A stretch of DNA of 64,000 nt, taken from assembly GCA_029779535.1 (NCBI GenBank), contig JAKPAG010000128.1, positions 79,095 through 143,094 on the forward strand, written 5' to 3'. Positions 33,925-42,229 of this stretch are shown in pieces; the first letter of the stretch is position 1, and each line of letters opens with the position of its first letter. Below the pieces are notes generated by a model. The model saw only the letters and a program-made list of their open reading frames with translations. It was not told the origin of the DNA and did no database searches. A program made the translations under genes and the position numbers. Source of the DNA: Pseudomonadota bacterium. GTDB taxonomy: Bacteria; Pseudomonadota; Alphaproteobacteria; Sphingomonadales; Sphingomonadaceae.

Positions 33925-33947
33925 CGATCCTCTCCTCTGTCCCGCGC

Positions 33948-35141
33948 TTAGATGAAGCTGTCGGCGTTGGGGCCGCCCAGCACGACGTTGCCGATGTTGC
34001 GGCCCACCGCGTTGGGATTGTTGGCCACGTGGGTGCGGCCGGTGTGGATGTCGCAGAAAGTGCGGGCGATCACGTTGCCCCGGCTGATCCCGTCGGCCCC
34101 GCCGAGGTGATACATCCGGGTGATCAGTTCGCCGCAGCGTCCGGCGATCTGCGCCGACTGGAAGCGGAAGCGCAGGCGGGTATCGATATCGGCCTGCTGC
34201 CCGGCGCGGGCGAATTCGTTGAGCACCGCGAAATTGCGCATCAGCACGCATTTCATCTCGTCGATGGCGGCCTGGACTTCGGCGATCAGCACCAGCACGT
34301 CCGGATCGCTGGCCGAACTGGCGCCGCTGTTGTTGCTCTTGCGCTTGGCCCCGTTCTCGATGAAGAAGTCGAGCGCCCCCTGCAGCGCGCCGATCGACGA
34401 GCTGGATACCGCGCGGACAAACACCTGGCCGAACGGCAGCTTGTAGAGCCAGCCCGGGTTCGACTTGGCACCGGGGTTGGTCGCGGCGAACCCGTCCTTG
34501 GAACGGTGGGTGCGGTGCGCGGGCACGAAGGCGTCCTTCACTTCCACGTCATGGCTCCCGGTGCCGGCCAGACCGATGGTGTTCCAGCAGTGATGGATGA
34601 TGAAATCCTCGCGCGGGACCAGGAAGGTCCAGAAATCGGGCACGCCGGTTTCAGGGTCGGGCACCAGCCCGCCCAGGAACGCCCATTCGCAATGATCGAC
34701 CCCGCTGGAAAAACCCCAGCGGCCCGAGATGCGATAGCCGCCATCGACCGGGGTGACCTGGGCCTTGGGCATGTAGGAGCTGGAGATCAGCGTGGTCGGA
34801 TCCTTGGCCCAGACATCGTCCTGCGCCTCGGGCGCGAACAGGGCGAGCTGCCAGTTGTGCACCGCGACCACACCCAGCACCCAGGCGCTGCTCATGCAGC
34901 CTTCGGCCACTTTCATCTGCACGTCGTAGAAGGTTTCGACGTCCATTTCGTAGCCGCCGAAGCGCCGCGGCTGGAGGATCTTGAAGAAGCCCGCTTCCTG
35001 GAATTCGGCGATGGTCGCGTCGGCCACCTTGTTGTCCGCTTCGCAGGTGGCGGCGCGTTCGCGCAGGCGCGGGAACATTTCGGCGGCGCGGGCAACCAGT
35101 TGCTCGCGGGTGGGTTCGGCAATCGTAGTCGCGATATTCAT
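33948..35141 (-). CDS. Flavin-dependent monooxygenase, HsaA-like (acyl-CoA dehydrogenase fold)
   Basis: A 397-residue acyl-CoA-dehydrogenase-fold protein of the two-component monooxygenase group. Its pattern follows HsaA (3-HSA hydroxylase of steroid degradation): 'GFFKILQPRRFGGYEMD', 'WVLGVVAVHNWQLALF', 'TTLISSSYMP', 'RWGFSSGVDHCEWAF' and the end 'HVANNPNAVGRNIGN'. It would use reduced flavin from a separate reductase, and an HsaB-like reductase is encoded at 36281. It lies between the dioxygenase and KshA-like genes with gaps of 19 and 23 bases. The start at 35141 gives the expected family N-terminus. Confidence 0.88.
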   Translation of the reverse strand: MNIATTIAEPTREQLVARAAEMFPRLRERAATCEADNKVADATIAEFQEAGFFKILQPRRFGGYEMDVETFYDVQMKVAEGCMSSAWVLGVVAVHNWQLALFAPEAQDDVWAKDPTTLISSSYMPKAQVTPVDGGYRISGRWGFSSGVDHCEWAFLGGLVPDPETGVPDFWTFLVPREDFIIHHCWNTIGLAGTGSHDVEVKDAFVPAHRTHRSKDGFAATNPGAKSNPGWLYKLPFGQVFVRAVSSSSIGALQGALDFFIENGAKRKSNNSGASSASDPDVLVLIAEVQAAIDEMKCVLMRNFAVLNEFARAGQQADIDTRLRFRFQSAQIAGRCGELITRMYHLGGADGISRGNVIARTFCDIHTGRTHVANNPNAVGRNIGNVVLGGPNADSFI

Positions 35142-35160
35142 GCTTGGTCTCCCGGCTGGT

Positions 35161-36081
35161 TCAGGCGGCGTCGGCCAGGGCGGCCTGTTCGTCCGCTCCG
35201 AATCCGACGCTGAAATCGTGGCCCCACAGGCTGACCGAGGTGCTTTCGAACAGGGTGTGGCGGTCCCAGTCGAGGGTGCGGCCGCCAAACCCGTATTCGA
35301 GCGCGAAACCGCCCGGGGTCGCCATGTAGAAGCTGGTCATGTGGTCGTTGGTATGCTTGCCAAGGGTCGCCATCAGGCGGGTGCCCTTGGCCAGCATCCG
35401 GTCATAGGCGCGGCCGACCTCGTCGAGGCTCTCGACCTCGACCATCAGGTGGACGCAGCCCGACGGCACTTCGCCTTCGAACAGCGCCAGGCTGTGATGG
35501 CGGCCATTGTCGCAGTGCATGAAATCGATCCGCATTTCCGGTCCGCCCGGCCCCATCGGGCGGTGGATCAGGATGTCGGACAGGCCGAAGCCCAGCACGT
35601 CGATCAGGAACTGGCGGGTTTCGGCAATCTTCGGCGCGGGCAGGACCATGTGGCCATAACCCAGGTCCCCGGTAACGAAGCCCGGCACCCCGCAGGGCGA
35701 CCGGAACGGGTCAAAGCTGGTGACATAGCCCAGCGCCAACTCGTGGCGGTTGCCCGACGGATCGAGGAACCACACCATGTCGAACACGTGGCGAAAGGCG
35801 ATCTCGTCCTTGCTGCCCTGGGTGAAGCTGACCCCCTTGGCGGCCAGTTCCTGCTTCGCGGCTGCGAATTCGGCGTCACCGGAAATTTCCCAGCCGCTGG
35901 CGCTGTAGCGGTCGGCCGCGCCGCGCTGGATGAACAGCCGCCCCGCGCGCTCGTCCATTCGCAGTGCCAGGCCGCCGGGCAGATCGTGCGCCGAAAATCC
36001 CGCCACCTGTTCGGCAAACGAACACCACGCCGAAAGATCGGTTGCGTCGATCACCGAATATGCCAAAGCCGCTACGCGCAT
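35161..36081 (-). CDS. Extradiol ring-cleavage dioxygenase, type I (HsaC/BphC-like)
   Basis: A 306-residue two-domain vicinal-oxygen-chelate protein. Iron ligands are H144 (YGHMVLP), H211 (CVHLMVEV) and E262 (FALEYG); active-site H195/H196 and H247 (NDHMTSF) match the BphC/HsaC pattern. It would cleave a catechol next to the two hydroxyls, the step after HsaA in steroid degradation. The start at 36081 has GGGAG in the right place; an in-frame ATG at 36102 would add seven residues. It is first in the leftward dioxygenase-monooxygenase-Rieske operon. Confidence 0.92.
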   Translation of the reverse strand: MRVAALAYSVIDATDLSAWCSFAEQVAGFSAHDLPGGLALRMDERAGRLFIQRGAADRYSASGWEISGDAEFAAAKQELAAKGVSFTQGSKDEIAFRHVFDMVWFLDPSGNRHELALGYVTSFDPFRSPCGVPGFVTGDLGYGHMVLPAPKIAETRQFLIDVLGFGLSDILIHRPMGPGGPEMRIDFMHCDNGRHHSLALFEGEVPSGCVHLMVEVESLDEVGRAYDRMLAKGTRLMATLGKHTNDHMTSFYMATPGGFALEYGFGGRTLDWDRHTLFESTSVSLWGHDFSVGFGADEQAALADAA

Positions 36082-36144
36082 CGCTTGCTCCCAGGGATCC
36101 ATTCCTCAGGATCGGGAGACTGCGGTAGGGGTGGCCGGGAAACA

Positions 36145-36158
36145 TTGATCAAGATCAA
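36145..36158. promoter_or_regulatory. FNR/Anr/FixK-type box
   Basis: TTGATCAAGATCAA is a perfect match to the TTGAT-N4-ATCAA consensus of oxygen-responsive CRP/FNR regulators. It sits between the divergent extradiol dioxygenase (start 36081) and flavin reductase (start 36281) genes. Confidence 0.55.
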
Positions 36159-36191
36159 CGGATTTGGAACATGCGTTGCCAAAACACCCCT

Positions 36192-36265
36192 GATACGCAG
36201 CAATTTGACATTGAAATTGCCTTTTTGCTGAAAATCGCGTATCTGAACAGCATTCCAAATACGCA
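36192..36265 (+). promoter_or_regulatory. Flavin-reductase promoter with several operator half-sites
   Basis: GATACGCA (36192-36199), CGCGTATC (36236-36243) and AATACGCA (36258-36265) are spaced 44 and 22 bp. The last two form the inverted 30-bp operator around 14 bases. GCAATTT-GACATTG-AAATTGC (36200-36220) is a perfect dyad that overlaps a consensus -35 TTGACA (36205-36210). A -10 candidate, GAAAAT (36230-36235), is poorly spaced at 19 bases. Confidence 0.45.
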
Positions 36266-36280
36266 CTGACGGGGAGAATC

Positions 36281-36790
36281 ATGAGCGACGCAAACCACCA
36301 GCCGGACCTGGCCAGCCGCATGAAGCTGGTGCTGCGCTATCTCCCCGCGCCGGTCGGGATTGTCACCAGCTATGATCCGGCCAGCGGGGCGCCGATTGGT
36401 CTGGCCATGTCGGCGATCATGCCGATGGCGCTGGAACCCTGTTCAATGGCGATCGCGGTCAACCGCTCGGGCTCGGCCCACGAAGGCATCCTTGCCACCG
36501 GACGGTTCTGCATCAACCTGCTCGACAGCGACTTGCACGGCCATATGGGGCCCTTCGCCAGCGCCGATCTGCGCGACCTGCGCTTTACCCAGCCCGAATG
36601 GAAGCAGCACGGCGAGGTCTGGTATATCGAGGGCGCGCCGGCCAACATCTTATGCGAAGTGCGCGAAACGGTGTCCTACGGCACGCACGACCTGCTGATC
36701 GGCGAAGTCTACGAGCTGATCGCCAGCGGCCGCGACGACATCCTTGGCTGGGCCAACGGCGCGCTCGGGCGGCTCGCCCCGCTGGGCTGA
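36281..36790 (+). CDS. Flavin reductase-like protein (HsaB-type)
   Basis: A 169-residue split-barrel flavin reductase: 'RYLPAPVGIVTSY', 'LAMSAIMPMALEPCSMAIAV', 'ATGRFCINLL' and 'HDLLIGEVYEL' follow the family pattern. It would supply reduced FMN or FAD to the HsaA-like monooxygenase encoded divergently at 33948. A GGGGAG ribosome site precedes the ATG. It is transcribed alone, away from the oxygenase operon, under the promoter with FNR-like and operator sequences. Confidence 0.9.
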   Translation: MSDANHQPDLASRMKLVLRYLPAPVGIVTSYDPASGAPIGLAMSAIMPMALEPCSMAIAVNRSGSAHEGILATGRFCINLLDSDLHGHMGPFASADLRDLRFTQPEWKQHGEVWYIEGAPANILCEVRETVSYGTHDLLIGEVYELIASGRDDILGWANGALGRLAPLG

Positions 36791-36908
36791 CAGATCAGGC
36801 CAGAAGGAACGCTGGCGGACAGATTGCGGCCGCCCTCGCCGCTAGCCCCTTGCCTCTCTCTGCCGCGTGGCCCGATTATGCGGGCGACCGAACAGCGGAG
36901 AGGCTGCC

Positions 36909-37739
36909 ATGAATATTCCCTATCTCGCCCGCGGGGTGATGCCCGTCAGCACGGACAGCAGCGTGCTGGTGTCCTCGTCGAAGTATCTCAACAACCCGCG
37001 CCTGCGTGACTGGCTGGCGATGATCCTGCTGCGCCGCAACGGCAAGGACCTGCCGCCGCCGGCGGAAATGCACGAATTCCTCTCGATCCTGAACGAGCTG
37101 CGCGATTTCGACAGGATCGAGGAGCAGATCACCGCCGAACGCAAGGTCAACCCGCAGCTCGACCAGTGGTTCAGCGAAGGCCATGTCAGCCGCTACAAGA
37201 TCGAGGATTTCGCCCAGTACCAGCCCGGCTCGCTGGGGCGGATCTTCTACGACCAGATGACCGGCGGCAGCTATGACATCCAGATCGTGCCGTGGAGCGA
37301 GCCCAAGACGCAGCTCGAATTCTTCAACCTGCGCAGCGGCCAGACCCACGATTTCGAACACATCCTGACCGGCGGCGGCTTCAACTTCATGGGCGAACTG
37401 GTGCCCTACTGGTACCGCCTGACCAACGTGCCGCGCTTCATCAAGGACCAGCACCTGGCGAGCGAGCTGAACATCATCAACATCTTCGGCTCGCTGCGCT
37501 ACCAGACCCGCACCGCGCTGCATTATCCCGAAGTCTGGCCGGTCTGCGTCGACTGCATCAATCGCGGGATCACGGTCGGCACGCAAAGCGATGCCTTGTT
37601 CCTTGCGAAAATCGAAGATGCGTTCCACCTTCCGCTGGAAGAGGCGCGCGCCTTCCTTGGCGTGCGCGGCGCGGTGGACGTGGATACCCATAACGCGGGG
37701 GCCTTCTGGGCCGAACGCGAGGAACTGGTGGAGGTTTGA
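36909..37739 (+). CDS. Coq4-like protein, module copy 2
   Basis: A 276-residue Coq4-family protein with the full HDxxHx11E motif (H147, D148, H151, E163). It shares with copy 1 the N-terminal STDSSVLVSSSKYLN (14-28) and 'LLRRNGKDLP', so the two are paralogues. The start at 36909 follows GGAGAGGCT. The D-aminoacylase-like gene begins three bases after its stop. Together with copy 1 this implies that the two protein families work as a unit, while the reaction remains unknown. Confidence 0.8.
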   Translation: MNIPYLARGVMPVSTDSSVLVSSSKYLNNPRLRDWLAMILLRRNGKDLPPPAEMHEFLSILNELRDFDRIEEQITAERKVNPQLDQWFSEGHVSRYKIEDFAQYQPGSLGRIFYDQMTGGSYDIQIVPWSEPKTQLEFFNLRSGQTHDFEHILTGGGFNFMGELVPYWYRLTNVPRFIKDQHLASELNIINIFGSLRYQTRTALHYPEVWPVCVDCINRGITVGTQSDALFLAKIEDAFHLPLEEARAFLGVRGAVDVDTHNAGAFWAEREELVEV

Positions 37740-37742
37740 GCG

Positions 37743-39470
37743 ATGGCGGACTATGACATCCTGATCAAGGGCGGCACCGTGCTGGACGGCAGCGGCGGCG
37801 CGGCCTTTACCGGCGACGTGGCGATCAATGGCGACCGGATCGTCGCGGTGGGCCAGTGCCCCGGCACGGCCGACCAGGTGATCGACGCCGCGGGCAAGCT
37901 CGTCACCCCCGGCTTCGTTGACATCCACACCCATTACGACGGCCAGTCGATCTGGTCCGAGGAAATGTCCCCCTCCTCCTCGCACGGGGTGACCACCGTG
38001 GTGATGGGCAATTGCGGCGTCGGCTTTGCCCCCTGCCGCAAGGAAGACCAGCAGGTGCTGATCAAGGTGATGGAAGGGGTGGAAGACATCCCCGGCGTGG
38101 TCATGGCCGAAGGCCTGGACTGGGACTGGGAAACCTTCCCCGAATACCTTGACGCGGTCGACAGCCGCAAGCGCGACATCGATGTGGCCGCGCTGCTGCC
38201 GCACAGCCCCTTGCGCGTCTATGCCATGGGGACACGCGGCGCCAATCGCGAACCGGCCAATGACGAAGACCTGGCCAGAATGCGCAGCCTCGCGCGCGAA
38301 GCGCTGGAGGCCGGCGCAATCGGCTTTGCCACCAGCCGCCTGCAAATTCACAAGACCATGGACGGCGATTTCATTCCCAGCTTCGAGGCGGACAGCCGCG
38401 AACTGGTCGAAATCGCCAGCGCGATGAAGGACGTGGGCTCGGGCGTCATGCAGATGGTGCCCAACGTCTACAACGGCTGGGACGAGGAATTCGCCCACCT
38501 CAAGGCAATCGTCGATGCCACCGGCCGGCCGGCGACCTTCACCTATGCCGTGGCCAACAGCGGCCCGCCGACCTGGCTGCGCGCGCTCGAACTGGTCGAG
38601 GCCGAGAACGCCAAGGGCGCCAAGATCCGCCCGCAGATCATGCCGCGCCCGATCGGCATGGTCGCCGGGTTCGAGTTGTCGACCCACCCGTTCTGCCTGT
38701 GCCCCAGCTACCTGCCGATCGCCCGGCTGCCGCTGGCGCAGCAACTGGAAAAGCTGCGCGATCCTGCGTTCCGCGCCCGGCTGATCGCCGAACAGCCCGA
38801 GGAAGGCCACCCGCTGGCGCAGTTGTCGCGCAACTGGAACTGGCTGTTCCCGCTGTCCGATCCGCCCAATTACGAACCGCCGCTGGACAGCAGCATCGGC
38901 GCCCAGGCCCGCGCGCAGGGCCGCAGCCCTGAAGAAGTGGCGATGGACCACCTGATGAACGGCGGCGATGGCCGGGGCATGCTCTACAACGCGCTGGGCA
39001 ATTTCCACGAAGGCAGCCTCGATGCGCTTTACCCGCTGATGGAGCGCGACGACGTGGTGCTGGGCCTGGGCGATGGCGGGGCACATTACGCCGCGATCTG
39101 CGATGCCAGCTATCCCACTTTCCTGCTGACCTACTGGACCCGTGACAGGCAGGGCGAAAAGATCGACTGGCCCGCCGCGATCAAGGCGCTCACCTCGGTC
39201 CCGGCCGATACCATGTGCCTGAGCGACCGCGGGCTGCTTAAGCCGGGCTATAAGGCCGACGTCAACGTGATCGACGCCGAGCGGCTGGCGCTGCACCGCC
39301 CCGAAGTGAAGTTCGACCTGCCGACCGGCGGGCGGCGGCTGGACCAGGCGGCCACCGGCTATGCCTGGACGATCTGTTCGGGCCAGGTGATCCGCCGCGA
39401 CGACCGGTCCACCGGCGCGCGTCCGGGCCGGCTGGTGCGCGGTTCGCAAAGCGCGCCGCTGGCGGCCTGA
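37743..39470 (+). CDS. D-aminoacylase-like amidohydrolase, module copy 2
   Basis: A 575-residue amidohydrolase-3 family protein with HxH at H62/H64 (DIHTHYDG), '[10 protein letters not shown]' (the metal-bridging cysteine) and 'LGDGGAHYA' late in the barrel. It is the partner of the Coq4-like gene just upstream and a paralogue of the protein at 16633, though strongly diverged in the middle. Members cleave amide or cyclic amide bonds, but in this setting the true bond could be a ring or ester linkage. The next gene starts four bases downstream. Confidence 0.88.
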   Translation: MADYDILIKGGTVLDGSGGAAFTGDVAINGDRIVAVGQCPGTADQVIDAAGKLVTPGFVDIHTHYDGQSIWSEEMSPSSSHGVTTVVMGNCGVGFAPCRKEDQQVLIKVMEGVEDIPGVVMAEGLDWDWETFPEYLDAVDSRKRDIDVAALLPHSPLRVYAMGTRGANREPANDEDLARMRSLAREALEAGAIGFATSRLQIHKTMDGDFIPSFEADSRELVEIASAMKDVGSGVMQMVPNVYNGWDEEFAHLKAIVDATGRPATFTYAVANSGPPTWLRALELVEAENAKGAKIRPQIMPRPIGMVAGFELSTHPFCLCPSYLPIARLPLAQQLEKLRDPAFRARLIAEQPEEGHPLAQLSRNWNWLFPLSDPPNYEPPLDSSIGAQARAQGRSPEEVAMDHLMNGGDGRGMLYNALGNFHEGSLDALYPLMERDDVVLGLGDGGAHYAAICDASYPTFLLTYWTRDRQGEKIDWPAAIKALTSVPADTMCLSDRGLLKPGYKADVNVIDAERLALHRPEVKFDLPTGGRRLDQAATGYAWTICSGQVIRRDDRSTGARPGRLVRGSQSAPLAA

Positions 39471-39474
39471 TGCG

Positions 39475-39990
39475 ATGACCCTCACCCTTGAATCCCTCGC
39501 CGCGCGGATCGCCGCGCTGGAAGACATCGAGGCGATCCGCCAGCTCAAGGCGCGCTACCTGCGCGGCTGCGACCTGAAGCAGCCCGAAGTGGTGCGGGAT
39601 ACCCTGCTGCCGGACGGCGCGGTGATCGCCTATGAAGGCTTTCCGCCGTTCGACAATCGCGACGCCTTCGTCGCAGTGTTCGAACAAATGGGCTGCCAGC
39701 CGGGCGTCCACGACCTGCACCACGCCACCAATTCGGAAATCACCCTGACCGGGGCGGACGAGGCCGTGGGCAAATGGTCGCTCAACTTCCGCTCGATCAT
39801 CATGGCCACGCGCAGCGTGATCCAGATGGGGGTCGAATACGAGGACCGTTACCTGCGCCGCGATGGCCGCTGGTACATCGCGGAAACGCGCTCGACTCGC
39901 ACGGGCTGCCTCATCGAACAGGTGGACGAGGCGGGCAAGACAACAGTAGTGGCGATGGGCGATCCACCCGCCGCCTATGGCGAAGGCTGA
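39475..39990 (+). CDS. NTF2-like protein, BaiE-related
   Basis: A 171-residue SnoaL-type protein. 'LEDIEAIRQLKARYLRGCD' closely follows the BaiE-like protein at 32257, and 'HDLHHATNSEI' holds a histidine in the place of the catalytic one, but the WYLED aspartate is replaced ('GKWSLNFRS'). So it may bind or isomerise a similar substrate without the same elimination chemistry. It is four bases after the amidohydrolase. Confidence 0.8.
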   Translation: MTLTLESLAARIAALEDIEAIRQLKARYLRGCDLKQPEVVRDTLLPDGAVIAYEGFPPFDNRDAFVAVFEQMGCQPGVHDLHHATNSEITLTGADEAVGKWSLNFRSIIMATRSVIQMGVEYEDRYLRRDGRWYIAETRSTRTGCLIEQVDEAGKTTVVAMGDPPAAYGEG

Positions 39991-40063
39991 TCGCACCACC
40001 CTTTGACAGGGCCATTCCGGCACGGCAAGGCGGTGGTGAGCTGAATCACGGAGCCTTGCCACG

Positions 40064-41053
40064 ATGCTTGCCGAAATGATCCAGCGCCTGTTCGAACGGC
40101 AACTTGACCTTGCCGTCCAGGCGCGCGCCCGCGAGGGTGAATGGCTTGCCGATCTTTGGACCGAAGTGGCCGAGATGGGCCTGCCGCTGGCCTTGCTGAG
40201 CGAGGACGAGGGGGGCTTTGGCCTGTCTCCCACCGAAACGGGCGAAGTGCTGCGCCAGCTGGGCTTGCACGCTGTGCCGCTGCCGGTAGCGGAAACGATG
40301 GGCGCCAACCGCCTGCTCGCCAAGGCCGGACTGCCGCTGGCCGAAGGTCCGGCAGGCCTCGCCCGCGCCGATGACCTTGCGGTCGAACAGGGCCGGATCA
40401 AGGGCGTGGTTACCCGCGTCGCCTGGGGCGCAGACCTCGATTGCCTGGCGCTGGCGGTGGGCGACACGCTCTACCGGGTGCCACGTTCCGGCTGGAGCGT
40501 GGCCGAGGCCGGCACCGCGCTCAACTTCCACCCGCGTCCCAGCCTGCTGATCGACTGCGAAGTGGCGGACAGCGCGCCGCTGCCGCGCTGCCCCATGGCC
40601 GAAGGGGCCGCGCTGCGCGCTTTCCAGATCGCCGGGGCGCTTGAAGCCGCGCTCGACATGACGCTCGATCACACGGCCACCCGCGTCCAGTTCGGCAAGC
40701 CGCTGCAGAAGAACCAGGTGGTCCAGCACGAGCTGGCCAAGCTGGCGGGCGAACTGGCCTGCGCCACGGCCGCCGCCGACCTTGCCGCCGAAGCGCTGGA
40801 ACGCGGCGACGTGCTGGGAGTGGCCGCCGGATCGCTGCGCGCGCGTGAAGCCGCCGGGGCCGGCGCGGCGATTGCCGGGCAGATGCACGGCGCGATCGGC
40901 TATACCCGCGAGCACCGCCTGCACCTTTACACCACCTCGCTCTACACCTGGCGCGATGAATTTGGCGGCCAGGTGGCCTGGGCGAAACTGCTGGGCAAGG
41001 CCGCAATCGACGCGGGCTCTGCCGGATACTGGCCGATGGTGACACAGCTATGA
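40064..41053 (+). CDS. Acyl-CoA dehydrogenase family protein, short subunit
   Basis: A 329-residue, rather short acyl-CoA dehydrogenase-fold protein: 'AEMGLPLALLSEDEGGFGLSP' in the N-terminal helical domain and 'ATRVQFGKPLQKNQVVQHELAKLA' plus 'QMHGAIGYTREHRLHLY' in the C-terminal one. Its stop overlaps the ATG of a 384-residue acyl-CoA dehydrogenase, the typical gene pair of heteromeric (alpha2beta2) enzymes that oxidise steroid side-chain CoA esters. Confidence 0.88.
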   Translation: MLAEMIQRLFERQLDLAVQARAREGEWLADLWTEVAEMGLPLALLSEDEGGFGLSPTETGEVLRQLGLHAVPLPVAETMGANRLLAKAGLPLAEGPAGLARADDLAVEQGRIKGVVTRVAWGADLDCLALAVGDTLYRVPRSGWSVAEAGTALNFHPRPSLLIDCEVADSAPLPRCPMAEGAALRAFQIAGALEAALDMTLDHTATRVQFGKPLQKNQVVQHELAKLAGELACATAAADLAAEALERGDVLGVAAGSLRAREAAGAGAAIAGQMHGAIGYTREHRLHLYTTSLYTWRDEFGGQVAWAKLLGKAAIDAGSAGYWPMVTQL

Positions 41054-42204
41054 GTGCGATCCCCTTTCCCGCCCCGCCCGCCGACAGCGCCGAAGTCATC
41101 GCGCTGCGCACCGAATTCCGCGCTTTCCTGGCAAAGCAGCTGGCCACCCGCGGCCCGCGCCAGCGTTCGGAAAGCTGGTATGGCTATGACCGCGCCTTCA
41201 GCCGCGCGATGGGACAGGCCGGCTATCTCGGCATGACCTGGCCCAAGCAGTATGGCGGGCACGAACGCAGCGCGTTCGAACGTGCCGTGGTGGTCGAGGA
41301 ATGCCTTGCTGCCGGCGCCCCGGTGGGTGCGCACTGGATTGCCGACCGCCAGAGCGGTCCTTCGATCCTCAAGTACGGAACAGAAGCGCAAAAAGAGCAG
41401 ATCCTGCCGCGCATCGCGGCCGGCGAATGCGGCTTCGGCATCGGCATGAGCGAACCGGATTCGGGCAGCGACCTTGCCGCGACGCGGACCAAGGCCGTGC
41501 GTGACGGCGACGTCTATCGCGTCACCGGGACCAAGGTTTGGACCAGCTTCGCCCACGAGGCTGATTACGCAATCCTGTTTTGCCGTACCCAGGGCACCCC
41601 GGCCGACCGGCACAAGGGCACCAGCCAGCTGATCGTCGATCTGAAGAACACGCCGGGCCTGACCATCAAGCCGATCATCGATCAGGCCGGGCAGCACCAC
41701 TTCAACGAAATGCATTTCGAAGATGCGGTGGTTCCGGCCGACATGCTGCTGGGCGAAGAAGGCCAGGGCTGGGATCAGGTGATGAGCGAGTTGGCGTTCG
41801 AACGTTCGGGCCCGGAACGCTTCCTCTCTTCGATCGAATTGCTGCTGCAACTGGTCGAAGTGCTGAAAGGCCGCGACAGCGATGCCGCGCAAATCACGGT
41901 CGGCCGCGTCACCGCGCGCCTTGCCGTTCTGCGCCGCCTGTCGCGTTCGGTCGCGGGCATGCTGCAGAACGAGCAGGACGCCAATCTGCAGGCCGCAATC
42001 GTCAAGGACCTGGGCGCGCTGTTCGAACAGGGCTTGCCCGACATTGCCCGCGAACTTGTGGATTGCGAAGCCGATCCGCGCGCTGCGGGGGCCTATTCCG
42101 CCGTGCTGGCCAACATCGTCCACAATGCGCCCAGCTGGTCGCTGCGTGGCGGCACCCGCGAAATCCTGCGGGGGATCATCGCCCGAGGGCTGGGGACGCG
42201 CTGA
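41050..42204 (+). CDS. Acyl-CoA dehydrogenase, long subunit
   Basis: A 384-residue FAD-dependent acyl-CoA dehydrogenase with 'GIGMSEPDSGSDLAATRTKA' (FAD/substrate region, near 135-155), 'VTGTKVWTSFAHEADY' and 'SLRGGTREILRGIIARGLG' at the C-terminus. The coupled start (ATGA) with the short subunit points to a heteromeric complex that introduces an alpha,beta double bond into a bulky acyl-CoA. It is the last recognisable gene of the catabolic region. Confidence 0.92.
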   Translation: MSAIPFPAPPADSAEVIALRTEFRAFLAKQLATRGPRQRSESWYGYDRAFSRAMGQAGYLGMTWPKQYGGHERSAFERAVVVEECLAAGAPVGAHWIADRQSGPSILKYGTEAQKEQILPRIAAGECGFGIGMSEPDSGSDLAATRTKAVRDGDVYRVTGTKVWTSFAHEADYAILFCRTQGTPADRHKGTSQLIVDLKNTPGLTIKPIIDQAGQHHFNEMHFEDAVVPADMLLGEEGQGWDQVMSELAFERSGPERFLSSIELLLQLVEVLKGRDSDAAQITVGRVTARLAVLRRLSRSVAGMLQNEQDANLQAAIVKDLGALFEQGLPDIARELVDCEADPRAAGAYSAVLANIVHNAPSWSLRGGTREILRGIIARGLGTR

Positions 42205-42229
42205 CCGGCGCGCCCCGGCTCGCGCGGCC

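Noticed and set aside
36876..39548. Minus-strand open frame of almost 900 codons across the second Coq4/amidohydrolase module
   Set aside because: Antisense shadow of two well-supported genes.
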